From assembly GCF_900107535.1 (NCBI RefSeq), contig NZ_FNRA01000012.1, positions 124,001 to 188,000 on the forward strand: a DNA stretch of 64,000 nt, given 5' to 3'. How positions within the stretch are numbered: the first letter of the stretch is position 1; every line of letters starts with the position of its first letter. The stretch comes from Pedobacter hartonius. GTDB taxonomy: Bacteria > Bacteroidota > Bacteroidia > Sphingobacteriales > Sphingobacteriaceae. Shown here piece by piece: positions 27,370 through 35,684 of the stretch. The notes under the pieces are model-generated. The model was not told the origin of the DNA. It saw nothing but the letters and a program-made list of their open reading frames with translations, and ran no database searches. The position numbers and the translations under genes were made by a program.

Positions 27370-27495
27370 TTAGCTTAGAAAGATAATACCCAATCCTATA
27401 CCTATTATCATAATAAGATACATCAATATTTCGGTTGTAGCAAACTTTTTATATTTAGTCCAGAAAGATATATCGTGCTTAGGTTCCATTTGCAT
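27370..27495 (-). CDS. 41-residue single-helix membrane protein
   Basis: A short frame starting at ATG 27495 (or 27489) and ending at TAA 27372-27370. The basic and aromatic N-terminus (FWTKYKKFATTE) is followed by one strong membrane helix (LIMIIGIGLGIIFL). It lies 5 nt after the nlpC-like stop and in the same direction, which supports translation. I do not recognise the family. Confidence 0.6.
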   Translation of the reverse strand: MQMEPKHDISFWTKYKKFATTEILMYLIMIIGIGLGIIFLS

Positions 27496-27499
27496 TTAT

Positions 27500-28018
27500 T
27501 TAATTTTTTACCGGTCCCCCTTTGATCAGCACATGCTGATAGGCGGGCAGGTTCATGTCATCAACAATTACACCTCTCGTTGTAGAGGCATGAACAAAGA
27601 AACCATGGTTAAGGTAAACGCCAACATGGTCTATCTCCTTACCTCCGAAGGAGAAAAAAACAAGGTCCCCCTCCTTCAGCTGATCCGGGTTCTTCTCCCT
27701 GATCACATCGGCCTGATCCCGCGAACGCCGCGGAATATCCTGTCCATAAATTTCCTTATTCAAAAGTAAGGCAAATCCTGAACAATCTATGCCTCTTTTG
27801 TCCATTCCTCCCAATTTGTATTTTACTCCTGTCCAGTCGGTAATGAAACGGTACAAGGCCTTACTCTTTAATTCGGCCATTGCTTCGGCAGCCTTTGCTG
27901 CTTTTGTGCTGCTGTAAGCCCCGGGCCTCTTGCTTCCGCAGGAAGACAAAAAGACCAGCACAGCCATCACGATCATGAATTGAAGAGAGCTATGGCGGCG
28001 CAGGCTTAAAGTATTCAT
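27500..28018 (-). CDS. NlpC/P60 family lipoprotein (C40 peptidase)
   Basis: A 172-residue cell-wall hydrolase. The N-terminus has a signal segment ending in a lipobox LSSC, so it should be a lipoprotein. The catalytic Cys lies in GIDCSGFA and the His in EIDHVGVYL, with a further polar residue (His) in GFFVHASTTRGV. It likely cleaves peptidoglycan stem peptides. It follows mutS by 1 nt and is followed by the 41-residue membrane peptide. Confidence 0.93.
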   Translation of the reverse strand: MNTLSLRRHSSLQFMIVMAVLVFLSSCGSKRPGAYSSTKAAKAAEAMAELKSKALYRFITDWTGVKYKLGGMDKRGIDCSGFALLLNKEIYGQDIPRRSRDQADVIREKNPDQLKEGDLVFFSFGGKEIDHVGVYLNHGFFVHASTTRGVIVDDMNLPAYQHVLIKGGPVKN

Positions 28019-28019
28019 A

Positions 28020-30629
28020 TTATTGTTTAATTAATCTTTGGATCTCATCCAGTTTCAGCAGTGCCTCTACCGGGGTGAGCACATTTACATCCAGGTTATT
28101 CAGCATATCCCTGATCTGCACCAGAACTGGGTCCTCTACAGCAAACATATGCAGCTGGTAAGCCTGGTTCTGTACTTTTTTGATGCTGTCCTTGATACTC
28201 TGGCCTTCCGTTCTGTCAATCTCGAGTTTCTTGAGGATCTCATTGGCGCGGCCGATCAGCTTAGCGGGCATTCCTGCCATTTTTGCTACATGTATCCCAA
28301 AGCTGTGCTCACTTCCGCCAGGTACGAGCTTACGCAGAAAGATCACTTTATTGGACATTTCTTTCACAGAGACATTGAAGTTCCTGATCCGGGGCATTGT
28401 TGCTGCCAGTTCGTTCAGCTCATGATAGTGTGTGGCGAACAATGTTTTCGGTCTTGCTGTGGGATGGGTATGCAGGAATTCGGCAATAGCCCAGGCGATG
28501 GAAATCCCGTCATAGGTACTGGTTCCCCTACCGATCTCATCCAGCAGGATTAAACTGCGGTCGGATATATTATTCAAGATGCTGGCAGTTTCATTCATTT
28601 CTACCATGAATGTACTTTCTCCTGAAGACAGGTTATCTGATGCACCCACGCGGGTAAATATCTTATCTACAATACCGAAAGATGCAGCTTTTGCGGGGAC
28701 AAAGGAACCCATCTGTGCCATCAGCACGATGAGGCCGGTTTGTCTCAGGATGGCCGATTTACCGGACATATTCGGTCCGGTGATGATAATGATCTGCTGG
28801 GTATCATTGTCAAGGAACACATCATTGGTGATGTATTCATCGCCTACGGCAAGGCGCTTTTCGATAACAGGGTGCCTGCCGCCCTTGATATCAAGCAGTT
28901 TTGAATTGTTCAGATCCGGTTTTACATAGTGATTGCTGATCGCAAGCTGGGCGAAACAAAGCAGTACGTCCAGCTGGGCAGTAAGATAGGCATTCAGCTG
29001 AATGGGCCTGATATAGGCGGCAACCTGTCTGACCAGCGCCTCATACATCCGTACCTCGATCATCTGGATTTTATCTTCAGCCCCGAGGATCTTCTCCTCG
29101 TATTCCTTTAATTCCGGTGTAATATACCGCTCGGCATTCACCAGCGTTTGTTTACGGGTCCATTCTGCAGGCACTTTATCCTTGTGCGTATGCGTAACTT
29201 CAAGATAATAACCAAATACGTTATTAAAAGATATTTTTAAAGATGGAATACCTGTTTTCGCCGCTTCGCGCTTCTGGATCTCTACGAGGAAGTCTTTTCC
29301 TCCTACTGATATGGCGCGCAGTTTATCCAGCTCCTCATCAATTCCGTCTGCAATTACATTCCCTTTGACCAGCAATGCCGGAGGGTCTTGCTGCAGTTCT
29401 CTTTCCAGCTGATCGCGGATACTGAGGCAGGGATCAAGCTGGTCGGCGAGCTGTTTTAAATACGGATTGTTGGTTTTTAACGCGGTATTCTTTATTTCCT
29501 CGATGGAATAGAGCGATTTCTTCAGCTGGCACAGTTCCCGGGGGCCGCAACGCTGCAGGCCTACTTTGGAGATCAGTCTTTCCAGGTCTCCTATCTGTCT
29601 GATATGGGTCAGGAATTCCGTCATGAGTTGTTCATGGCCAACCATGAATTCAACTGTTCCCAGCCGCTCCTGGATTGCCTTCAGTTCTTTGAGCGGCATG
29701 ACGATCCATTTATGGAGCATCCTGGCCCCCATTGGGGTGGAAGTGTGGTCGAGCACGTTGAACAGTGTTGTTGCATTTTCATTCGCCGAGCTCACCAGCT
29801 CCAGGTTGCGCACCGTGAAACGGTCCAGCCACATGTAATGATCTTCTTCCAGGCGGGAGATCGATGAGATATGTTTCAGGTTACGGTGTTCAGTTTCGTT
29901 CAGGTAATGTAGCACGATGCCTGCGGCTACAATACCAGATTGTATCTTATCCACACCAAAACCCTTTAAAGAACTGACTTCAAAATGTTTGTTTAAGATC
30001 TCATTGGCATAGTCACTGGTAAAGGCCCAGTCATCCATCGGATAGGTATAAAATTTGTCTCCGAATAACTCCATGAATTCATGGCGCTTACTTTTTTGGA
30101 AAACTACTTCGGTGGGCTTAAAACCAAGTAAAAGTTTATCTATATACTCTGCATTGCCCTGGGCAACATGAAATTCACCCGTAGATATATCTACAAATGA
30201 AACACCAATAGCAGCTTTGTCAAAATAAACCGCTGCTAAATAATTATTTGATTTCTGACTCAGTATATTATCGCCATAAGCAACCCCGGGTGTAACCAGT
30301 TCAGTTACCCCGCGTTTCACTATGTTCTTGGTAGTTTTGGGATCTTCCAGCTGGTCACAGATCGCTACGCGCTGGCCTGCGCGAACAAGCTTGGAAAGAT
30401 AGGTATCCAGTGAATGATGCGGGAAACCGGCAAGCTCATTATTCATATCCGAACCATTGCCCCGTCTTGTCAAAGTAATACCCAGTATCTCTGAGGTTTT
30501 GATGGCGTCTGCCCCAAAAGTCTCATAAAAATCACCTACTCTAAACAATAACAATGCGCCAGGATATTTCGCCTTAATCGTATTCCACTGACCCATTAAC
30601 GGTGTTTCCTTAGTCTTATCTTTAGCCAA
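28020..30629 (-). CDS. mutS: DNA mismatch repair protein MutS
   Basis: The 869-residue mismatch sensor. The Phe-X-Glu mismatch-reading motif is F34-Y-E36 in GDFYETFG. Walker A is GPNMSGKS (618-625), followed by STFMVEM and DEIGRGTST. The start codon is TTG (30629-30627): an in-frame stop lies just upstream, and the residues from it (AKDKTKETPLM) match the normal MutS N-terminus. Pedobacter-like homologues begin with the same sequence. The stop is 1 nt from the NlpC gene. Confidence 0.97.
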   Translation of the reverse strand: MAKDKTKETPLMGQWNTIKAKYPGALLLFRVGDFYETFGADAIKTSEILGITLTRRGNGSDMNNELAGFPHHSLDTYLSKLVRAGQRVAICDQLEDPKTTKNIVKRGVTELVTPGVAYGDNILSQKSNNYLAAVYFDKAAIGVSFVDISTGEFHVAQGNAEYIDKLLLGFKPTEVVFQKSKRHEFMELFGDKFYTYPMDDWAFTSDYANEILNKHFEVSSLKGFGVDKIQSGIVAAGIVLHYLNETEHRNLKHISSISRLEEDHYMWLDRFTVRNLELVSSANENATTLFNVLDHTSTPMGARMLHKWIVMPLKELKAIQERLGTVEFMVGHEQLMTEFLTHIRQIGDLERLISKVGLQRCGPRELCQLKKSLYSIEEIKNTALKTNNPYLKQLADQLDPCLSIRDQLERELQQDPPALLVKGNVIADGIDEELDKLRAISVGGKDFLVEIQKREAAKTGIPSLKISFNNVFGYYLEVTHTHKDKVPAEWTRKQTLVNAERYITPELKEYEEKILGAEDKIQMIEVRMYEALVRQVAAYIRPIQLNAYLTAQLDVLLCFAQLAISNHYVKPDLNNSKLLDIKGGRHPVIEKRLAVGDEYITNDVFLDNDTQQIIIITGPNMSGKSAILRQTGLIVLMAQMGSFVPAKAASFGIVDKIFTRVGASDNLSSGESTFMVEMNETASILNNISDRSLILLDEIGRGTSTYDGISIAWAIAEFLHTHPTARPKTLFATHYHELNELAATMPRIRNFNVSVKEMSNKVIFLRKLVPGGSEHSFGIHVAKMAGMPAKLIGRANEILKKLEIDRTEGQSIKDSIKKVQNQAYQLHMFAVEDPVLVQIRDMLNNLDVNVLTPVEALLKLDEIQRLIKQ

Positions 30630-30931
30630 AATATATGTTACGTTACAAAAAATGTAAATATACTACCTCTGGTTTAGCTTTAGGTTTTTTTTTGAAAAAT
30701 AGCATTGGAAATACTTTAAAGGAATCTTCTCAATACGATAAAGCGTCAGCTCATTCAGAAATGGAGCTGTATCATAGCCACACAATTGATATCTCTATAA
30801 TTTACATTGTGCCGTTTTAATGGATTATATCCAAAATAAATTCGCTTTTAATAAATTAATAATTAATTTTACCGGTATAATCATTTATTTCAAATTAGTT
30901 AAATATAGTAATATCCAACATTAGGTATACT
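30630..30931. other. AT-rich divergent promoter region of mutS and the HAD gene
   Basis: No supported gene. A near -7 box TACATTTT (minus strand, 30656-30649) lies upstream of mutS. A short AT palindrome (AAATTAAT/ATTAATTT) lies near 30853-30869. I see nothing else that can be named. Confidence 0.45.
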
Positions 30932-31567
30932 ATGATGGAACAAATCACAAGTTCATATATCCTGGATTATCTAAAGAACAATGAAATTCATCTGGCTTCT
31001 ACACATGCCAAACTATGTACACCAATCATCAGGCGAATGTGTCAGAAAATGTGGTATATAATCAGGTTTGGGGAAATCAAATTGTGTGATGATATGTACG
31101 TATTGTTAGACATAGATGGTGTAATGGTTCCTGCTCAGTCATGGAAAAGGCCTGAATTTCTTCAGGACGGATTCCCTGTATTTAGTCTGAAATCCATACA
31201 GGCATTGCAGAAGATCATTAATAAGACTGATGCTACCCTTGTCCTGACAACATCGCATAAATCAATCTACAGTATTTCGGAGTGGAAGGATATTTTTAAA
31301 TTACGGGGGATAAGTGTCTCTGCGCTTGACCGGCTGACAGCCAACGATTTGAATTTAAGCCGTAAAGAGGAAATTCTGCAATGGTATAATTCTGGTGGCC
31401 ACTCTGATGATCAGATCGTCATCATTGATGATGATAAGTCACTACATGCGTTGCCGTTTGATATGAAACAGAATTTAGTAATGACAAGCCCTATGGTTAG
31501 GTTAACCGATGAACTGGCAGATGATGCGATTTCGATTCTTAAAGCCGGGGCACTTGCCCCGGCTTAA
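30932..31567 (+). CDS. HAD-superfamily protein (HAD_SAK-like)
   Basis: A 211-residue protein. Residues 55-200 look like a HAD phosphatase-type domain: motif I LLDIDGVMVP with D60 and D62, motif II TTSHKS, motif IV IIDDDKSL. This is close to the HAD domains found with RNA-repair proteins. The first 50 residues are helical and of unknown role. Its last codons (KAGALAPA) form a GC-rich 10-bp hairpin that probably also ends transcription. No RNA ligase or kinase is adjacent. Confidence 0.8.
   Translation: MMEQITSSYILDYLKNNEIHLASTHAKLCTPIIRRMCQKMWYIIRFGEIKLCDDMYVLLDIDGVMVPAQSWKRPEFLQDGFPVFSLKSIQALQKIINKTDATLVLTTSHKSIYSISEWKDIFKLRGISVSALDRLTANDLNLSRKEEILQWYNSGGHSDDQIVIIDDDKSLHALPFDMKQNLVMTSPMVRLTDELADDAISILKAGALAPA
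31542..31565. terminator. GC-rich hairpin embedded in the 3' end of the HAD gene
   Basis: AAGCCGGGGC at 31542-31551 pairs exactly with 31556-31565 around ACTT. It encodes the C-terminus of the HAD protein and touches its stop codon. The convergent mqnA stop is only 5 nt beyond it, so one hairpin may serve both genes. U-runs are weak. Confidence 0.6.
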
Positions 31568-31570
31568 CCT

Positions 31571-32296
31571 CTACAATTGTGTGATATAAGATAAAAACAA
31601 GGATAGCGCCTCACGTTTTTTCTCTGTCAGTTCAAAATCCAGTTTATTCATCAGGTAATCTTCCACATCAAAATCAGGATTGTGCGGCAGAGTTTTTAAC
31701 AATTCCTTGCGGTTATCCAGTCCCAGTTTCAGCGCTGCATTAAATTCCGTCAAGAAAGCTTCCGGTATAGGCTTATTGGCTACCCAGGCAGCATATACAA
31801 AAGGCAATCCGGTAAATTTCATCCATTCCTCGCCCATGTCATAAGCAAAGTTATAATCAGCTTTTTTTCCAAAGGTCCTGTCACCAATCAATACGATCGC
31901 ATCGGTTTCCGCATCAGGGTCTGTAGTATAAGTAATGTCCAGTTTGAAATAGAATTTCAGTAAAACCCTTGCCAGGTTATTGGAAGTTCTGGAATGGCTG
32001 TCCAGTTTTAGTGTTCTGATCTGGCTTGCGGGTACTTTACTAAAGATAAACACCGAATTTACAGCGCCTACAGAGCCTATGCAGTAATCAGAAATGATCG
32101 TGGCATGAGGTACATGCGGGATAGCCGCTACGGGGATCAGTCCTACATCAACGGTTCCGTCAATGACTTTGGCAGCGCAATCTGAAGGTATATCTAAACT
32201 TAAATCGATTTGTTCCTGTATTCCTGAATTTTCAATGCCGTAGATAAATGCCTTGGTATTGGTATAGGCAACGGCAGAAATTTTAATTTTATCCAT
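31571..32296 (-). CDS. mqnA: Chorismate dehydratase MqnA
   Basis: A 241-residue periplasmic-binding-like fold enzyme that converts chorismate to 3-[(1-carboxyvinyl)oxy]benzoate, the first step of the futalosine menaquinone pathway. Family segments are AVAYTNTKAFIYG, DVGLIPVAAI, the DSHSRTSNNLARVLL loop and the PFVYAAWVA block. It overlaps the phosphatase gene by 8 nt and is the third gene of the mqnE operon. The context supports the call. Confidence 0.93.
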   Translation of the reverse strand: MDKIKISAVAYTNTKAFIYGIENSGIQEQIDLSLDIPSDCAAKVIDGTVDVGLIPVAAIPHVPHATIISDYCIGSVGAVNSVFIFSKVPASQIRTLKLDSHSRTSNNLARVLLKFYFKLDITYTTDPDAETDAIVLIGDRTFGKKADYNFAYDMGEEWMKFTGLPFVYAAWVANKPIPEAFLTEFNAALKLGLDNRKELLKTLPHNPDFDVEDYLMNKLDFELTEKKREALSLFLSYITQL

Positions 32297-32906
32297 TATT
32301 TAAATGATCGGTATTGTTTTCATCAGTAATTGTAAAGGTATCGCCTGTTAAAGTTACTTTATACAGGCCTGTATTCTGATGGGGGAAATCATACATTGCA
32401 GACATTGGTTTACCACTGAAAAGGCACAGCAGCAAACGCAGCGCGCGCCCGTGCATACATACCAGTATTAACTTTTCATCAGACCTGCTTTTGATGATTT
32501 CAATGATAACTTTCAGCCTGAGGGCAACATCATTCGGGCTTTCGCCACCTGCAAAATGGGCATCATAATCTCCGCCCTGCCACTTTTCGGTCATGTCTTT
32601 GAATGCACCGATGGCATGTTCACTGGTTTGTGTTCCCTCCCATTCCCCCCAGGCAAGTTCATCAAGTTCGGGATGTTTTTCCCAGGGAAGGCCGGCGTCA
32701 ATATATTGCTGAACAGTCTGCTGTGTGCGCTTCAGTGCTGAGGTATAAACTTTGTCAAAAGGAACATCTTTATACATTGCATAAAATGCAGCAGCCTGTT
32801 CCCTGCCCGTGTTGTTGAGATCACTGTCTATACCCCGTCCCTGTATGATGCCCTGTTTATTCAGATCTGTCTCCCCATGGCGGATGATATATAGTTCTTT
32901 GTCCAT
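32289..32906 (-). CDS. Histidine phosphatase family protein
   Basis: A 205-residue phosphoglycerate-mutase-like phosphatase. The catalytic His is H10 in IIRHGETD, and the second is in CMHGRALRLL; both Arg/Glu partners appear intact. Most relatives are small-molecule phosphatases with broad substrates (CobC, GpmB). It is set between mqnE and mqnA with overlapping ends (1 nt and 8 nt), so it is cotranslated with menaquinone enzymes, though no phosphatase step is known in that part of the pathway. Confidence 0.9.
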   Translation of the reverse strand: MDKELYIIRHGETDLNKQGIIQGRGIDSDLNNTGREQAAAFYAMYKDVPFDKVYTSALKRTQQTVQQYIDAGLPWEKHPELDELAWGEWEGTQTSEHAIGAFKDMTEKWQGGDYDAHFAGGESPNDVALRLKVIIEIIKSRSDEKLILVCMHGRALRLLLCLFSGKPMSAMYDFPHQNTGLYKVTLTGDTFTITDENNTDHLNNG

Positions 32907-34099
32907 TAATTGATTACCGGCAACTTATAAAACTGTGGTTTAACTTCTTCATCAAATACATAATCCGTATAGTCGGTCACCACATTATACAGGGTATCTC
33001 TTTCAATAGGCTGACGGTGTACCTGTTTGATTAGGTTAACTAAATCTTTTGTGCTCATTCCGGGAGTTTGTTCCTCGGCACCCGCCATAGAGTAAATTTT
33101 GGTCGTATCATCAAGTGTACCATCAATATCATCCACACCAAAATTCAGGGAAAGTTGTGCGGTCTGGCGGCTGATCATTGCCCAGTACGCTTTGATATGG
33201 TCAAAGTTATCCATGTAGATCCTTGCAATGGCGTAGTTCCGGAGGTCTTCGATCACAGATACCTCAGGCACATGGTCCATCTGGTTATTCTGATTTCTGA
33301 ACTTCAGCGGAATAAAAGCCTGGAAACCTCCGGTTTTATCCTGCAGCTGGCGCAGGCGCTCCATATGGTCTACCCTGTGCCAGAATTGTTCAATATGTCC
33401 GTAAAGCATCGTAGCATTTGTACGCATGCGCAATTTATGGGCCTGTTCGTGGATGTCCAGCCATTGCTCTGCATTACATTTATCATTGGCGATCTTTTCC
33501 CTTATTTCCGGATGGAAGATCTCGGCACCACCGCCGGGCATGGAATCCAGTCCGGCTTCCTGCATATATCTCATTCCGTCATAATGGCTGAGTTTTGCCT
33601 TTTTGAAAATGTAATAATACTCTACGGGTGTAAGTGCCTTGATATGCAAGCCGGGGCGGTGAGCTTTGGTCCTCCTGAAAAACTCTGCATAAAAATCAAG
33701 GTTTTGTTTAGGCACCACACCGCCGGTAATATGCACCTCCGTTACGGGCTCATTGTCGTATTTTTTCAGGGCATCTATCATCCCGTCCACACTCATTTCC
33801 CATCCTTCTTCCTTATTTTTTATCAAACGGGAATAGGAGCAGAAATTACAGGTATATACACAAACATTGGTGGGTTCGATATGAAAATTGCGGTTGAAAT
33901 AAGTTCTGTCCCCGTGTTTTTGTTCTCTGATATAATTGGCCAGAACGCCTAGAAAACCCAGTTCAGCATGTTCATAGAGATAGACCCCTTCATCAAAGGT
34001 GATCCGCTCAGTGTTCTGGACTTTTAACGCGATATCTTTTAATTCCTGAGCCAGATCGGCGTCATTCAATATAAAAGTAAGTTTCTGCTTGGTATCCAT
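32906..34099 (-). CDS. mqnE: Aminofutalosine synthase MqnE
   Basis: A 397-residue radical SAM enzyme that joins SAM to the MqnA product to give 6-amino-6-deoxyfutalosine. The cluster cysteines are C80, C84 and C87 in NVCVYTCNFCSYSR. HITGGVVP and MPGGGAEIFHP are the family's SAM and substrate loops. The length and C-terminal segment (RQPIERDTLYN) favour MqnE over MqnC. A -7 box lies 16 nt upstream. Confidence 0.94.
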   Translation of the reverse strand: MDTKQKLTFILNDADLAQELKDIALKVQNTERITFDEGVYLYEHAELGFLGVLANYIREQKHGDRTYFNRNFHIEPTNVCVYTCNFCSYSRLIKNKEEGWEMSVDGMIDALKKYDNEPVTEVHITGGVVPKQNLDFYAEFFRRTKAHRPGLHIKALTPVEYYYIFKKAKLSHYDGMRYMQEAGLDSMPGGGAEIFHPEIREKIANDKCNAEQWLDIHEQAHKLRMRTNATMLYGHIEQFWHRVDHMERLRQLQDKTGGFQAFIPLKFRNQNNQMDHVPEVSVIEDLRNYAIARIYMDNFDHIKAYWAMISRQTAQLSLNFGVDDIDGTLDDTTKIYSMAGAEEQTPGMSTKDLVNLIKQVHRQPIERDTLYNVVTDYTDYVFDEEVKPQFYKLPVIN

Positions 34100-34115
34100 A
34101 TGGTATATTATACCT

Positions 34116-34123
34116 CAAAAGTA
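34116..34123 (-). promoter_or_regulatory. -7 promoter box before mqnE
   Basis: TACTTTTG on the minus strand, exact TAnnTTTG match, 16 nt before the mqnE ATG. Confidence 0.6.
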
Positions 34124-34197
34124 AGATAAAATCAACAGATGAAGGCGTCAGCAGGCCGTTAAGCTGTCAGGTTTATGTCAAAGCTATGAACGTAAAA

Positions 34198-34665
34198 CTA
34201 TTTGAACGTCTTCATTGCTTCCCTGAAATACTTCATCGGGACGAATAACATTCCGAAACACTCCCCTTCCTCTTTCCCTAAATGCTTGTGGTGCACCTTA
34301 TGTGCTTTGCGTAAAGCGCGGAAATAGAAATTATTGGTTCTGCTGAACAGTTTAAAGCGCTGATGGATCAGGATATCGTGTACCATAAAATAGGCAAGGC
34401 CATACAGCGTGATTCCGATACCGATATAGAAGAGGAAACCAAGGTCGGTAATGAAAGTACCCAGGATAAAAAAGGCCATGGAGATACAGGCGAAGATCAC
34501 AAAGAAATAATCATTTTTCTCAAAAAAAGTTTGGGCTTTGTTGTGATGGTCGTCATGCAGGGTCCAGAGCAGTCCGTGCATAATGTACTTATGTGTTAAC
34601 CAGGTTACACATTCCATCAGACAAAAGGTAAGCAGTACTATTGCTATATTAATCAGTATGTTCAT
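34198..34665 (-). CDS. crtZ: Beta-carotene hydroxylase (CrtZ type)
   Basis: A 155-residue di-iron membrane hydroxylase that adds 3-OH groups to beta-ionone rings. The His boxes are HKYIMH (25-30), HDDHH (37-41), HDILIH (about 96-101) and HKVHHKHLG (about 119). Four membrane segments are visible. It is last in the carotenoid operon and its start overlaps the idi stop by 17 nt. The product would be zeaxanthin if a lycopene cyclase is encoded elsewhere. Confidence 0.92.
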   Translation of the reverse strand: MNILINIAIVLLTFCLMECVTWLTHKYIMHGLLWTLHDDHHNKAQTFFEKNDYFFVIFACISMAFFILGTFITDLGFLFYIGIGITLYGLAYFMVHDILIHQRFKLFSRTNNFYFRALRKAHKVHHKHLGKEEGECFGMLFVPMKYFREAMKTFK

Positions 34666-35173
34666 CCCGAACGCTTTTAATTTTATTTAACATTAATTTG
34701 AACCAGCTGGTATAAACACCCGGATTTTTCTCGATATCTGCCTCAATGGCTTTAAGAGGCAGATATTTCCAATCGGACACCTCAGCAGGATCTGGAACTG
34801 GCAAAGCATTACTCTCCCCAAAAAATACATGGTCAAGTTCATGCTCGGTCAGTTCCTCTGTGAGTACTGCCTTATAGGTAAAACTAAACTGGTGTGTCAA
34901 ATTACAGGCCATTTTCATTTCCTCCATCAATCTACGGTGGGCAGCCTCAATCAGCACTTCGCCCGGCCTGGGGTGTGAGCAGCAGGTATTCGTCCACAAT
35001 AACGGGGAATGGTATTTTTCTGCAGCCCGTTTTTGCAGCAGCAGTTCGTCTTTATCATTAAATATAAACACAGATATCGCCCGGTGTAATAAAGCTTCCT
35101 GATGGGCCAGCAATTTCTCCATTATACCTATTTCATTATCCTGCTCATCTACCAGTAAAACGTATTCAGTCAT
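34649..35173 (-). CDS. idi: Isopentenyl-diphosphate delta-isomerase (type I)
   Basis: A 174-residue Nudix-fold isomerase that interconverts IPP and DMAPP. The catalytic Cys is C64 in TNTCCSHPRPGE; the Glu lies in TEHELDHVFFG. The RRLMEEM block is the Nudix helix. It is within the crt operon between the unknown protein gene and crtZ, which points to carotenoid precursor supply. Confidence 0.95.
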   Translation of the reverse strand: MTEYVLLVDEQDNEIGIMEKLLAHQEALLHRAISVFIFNDKDELLLQKRAAEKYHSPLLWTNTCCSHPRPGEVLIEAAHRRLMEEMKMACNLTHQFSFTYKAVLTEELTEHELDHVFFGESNALPVPDPAEVSDWKYLPLKAIEADIEKNPGVYTSWFKLMLNKIKSVRDEHTD

Positions 35174-35174
35174 A

Positions 35175-35684
35175 TTATAGGGTCTTAATCAGTGTTTTTT
35201 CTTCGCCGGTACAATATGGGTTGACCAGCAGATAGTATTTAATTCGTTTATGTAACTCTTTGTCTGCATGGGGCTGATTTGCGCCGGTCTTCAGATAACA
35301 AATCAGGTTCAGCTTATCTTCCCTGATGTTACTGCTGTATCTCAGCAGAGAGGGGGCATTACTTTGTATGGCAAGCCTGAAAAACAGGAGTTCTGCTGAG
35401 GTATGGTCCTTTTCAATTGCCGCTTCCAGCAGTCTTCTTCCGCGGTTAAAGTGGCTGATCCTGCTGAATGGATTAACCAGGTGTTTAGACATCATGAATT
35501 CAGACATGGCCCTGAAACCCAGCATGACGGGTGCATCATCTTCATCCACGTCCTTTAACTGCCCGTAGAACTGACCGGTTACCTTCTCACTGCCGAATGA
35601 GCCATCCAGCAACCTGCGGCATGCAGAAAGGTCCGGAGTGCCAATTTTCAGCCATACAAACAGCAGCAACAGCACAGTTTTCAT
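35175..35684 (-). CDS. Unknown helical protein of the carotenoid operon
   Basis: A 169-residue protein with a hydrophobic N-terminus (LLLLFVWLKIG) that may be a signal peptide or anchor. The rest is helical with a conserved-looking block: GFRAMSEFMMSKH, NPFSRISHFNRGRRLLEAAI, LLFFRLAIQSNAPSLLRY. I recognise no domain. Its ATG overlaps the crtB stop by 4 nt and the stop is 1 nt from idi, so it belongs to the crt operon. A role in carotenoid assembly or membrane placement is inference only. Confidence 0.75.
   Translation of the reverse strand: MKTVLLLLFVWLKIGTPDLSACRRLLDGSFGSEKVTGQFYGQLKDVDEDDAPVMLGFRAMSEFMMSKHLVNPFSRISHFNRGRRLLEAAIEKDHTSAELLFFRLAIQSNAPSLLRYSSNIREDKLNLICYLKTGANQPHADKELHKRIKYYLLVNPYCTGEEKTLIKTL

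Noticed and set aside
33068..33952. 294-residue plus-strand frame opposite mqnE
   Set aside because: It is antisense to a clear radical SAM gene with its cysteines intact and has an unlikely His/Cys-rich composition.
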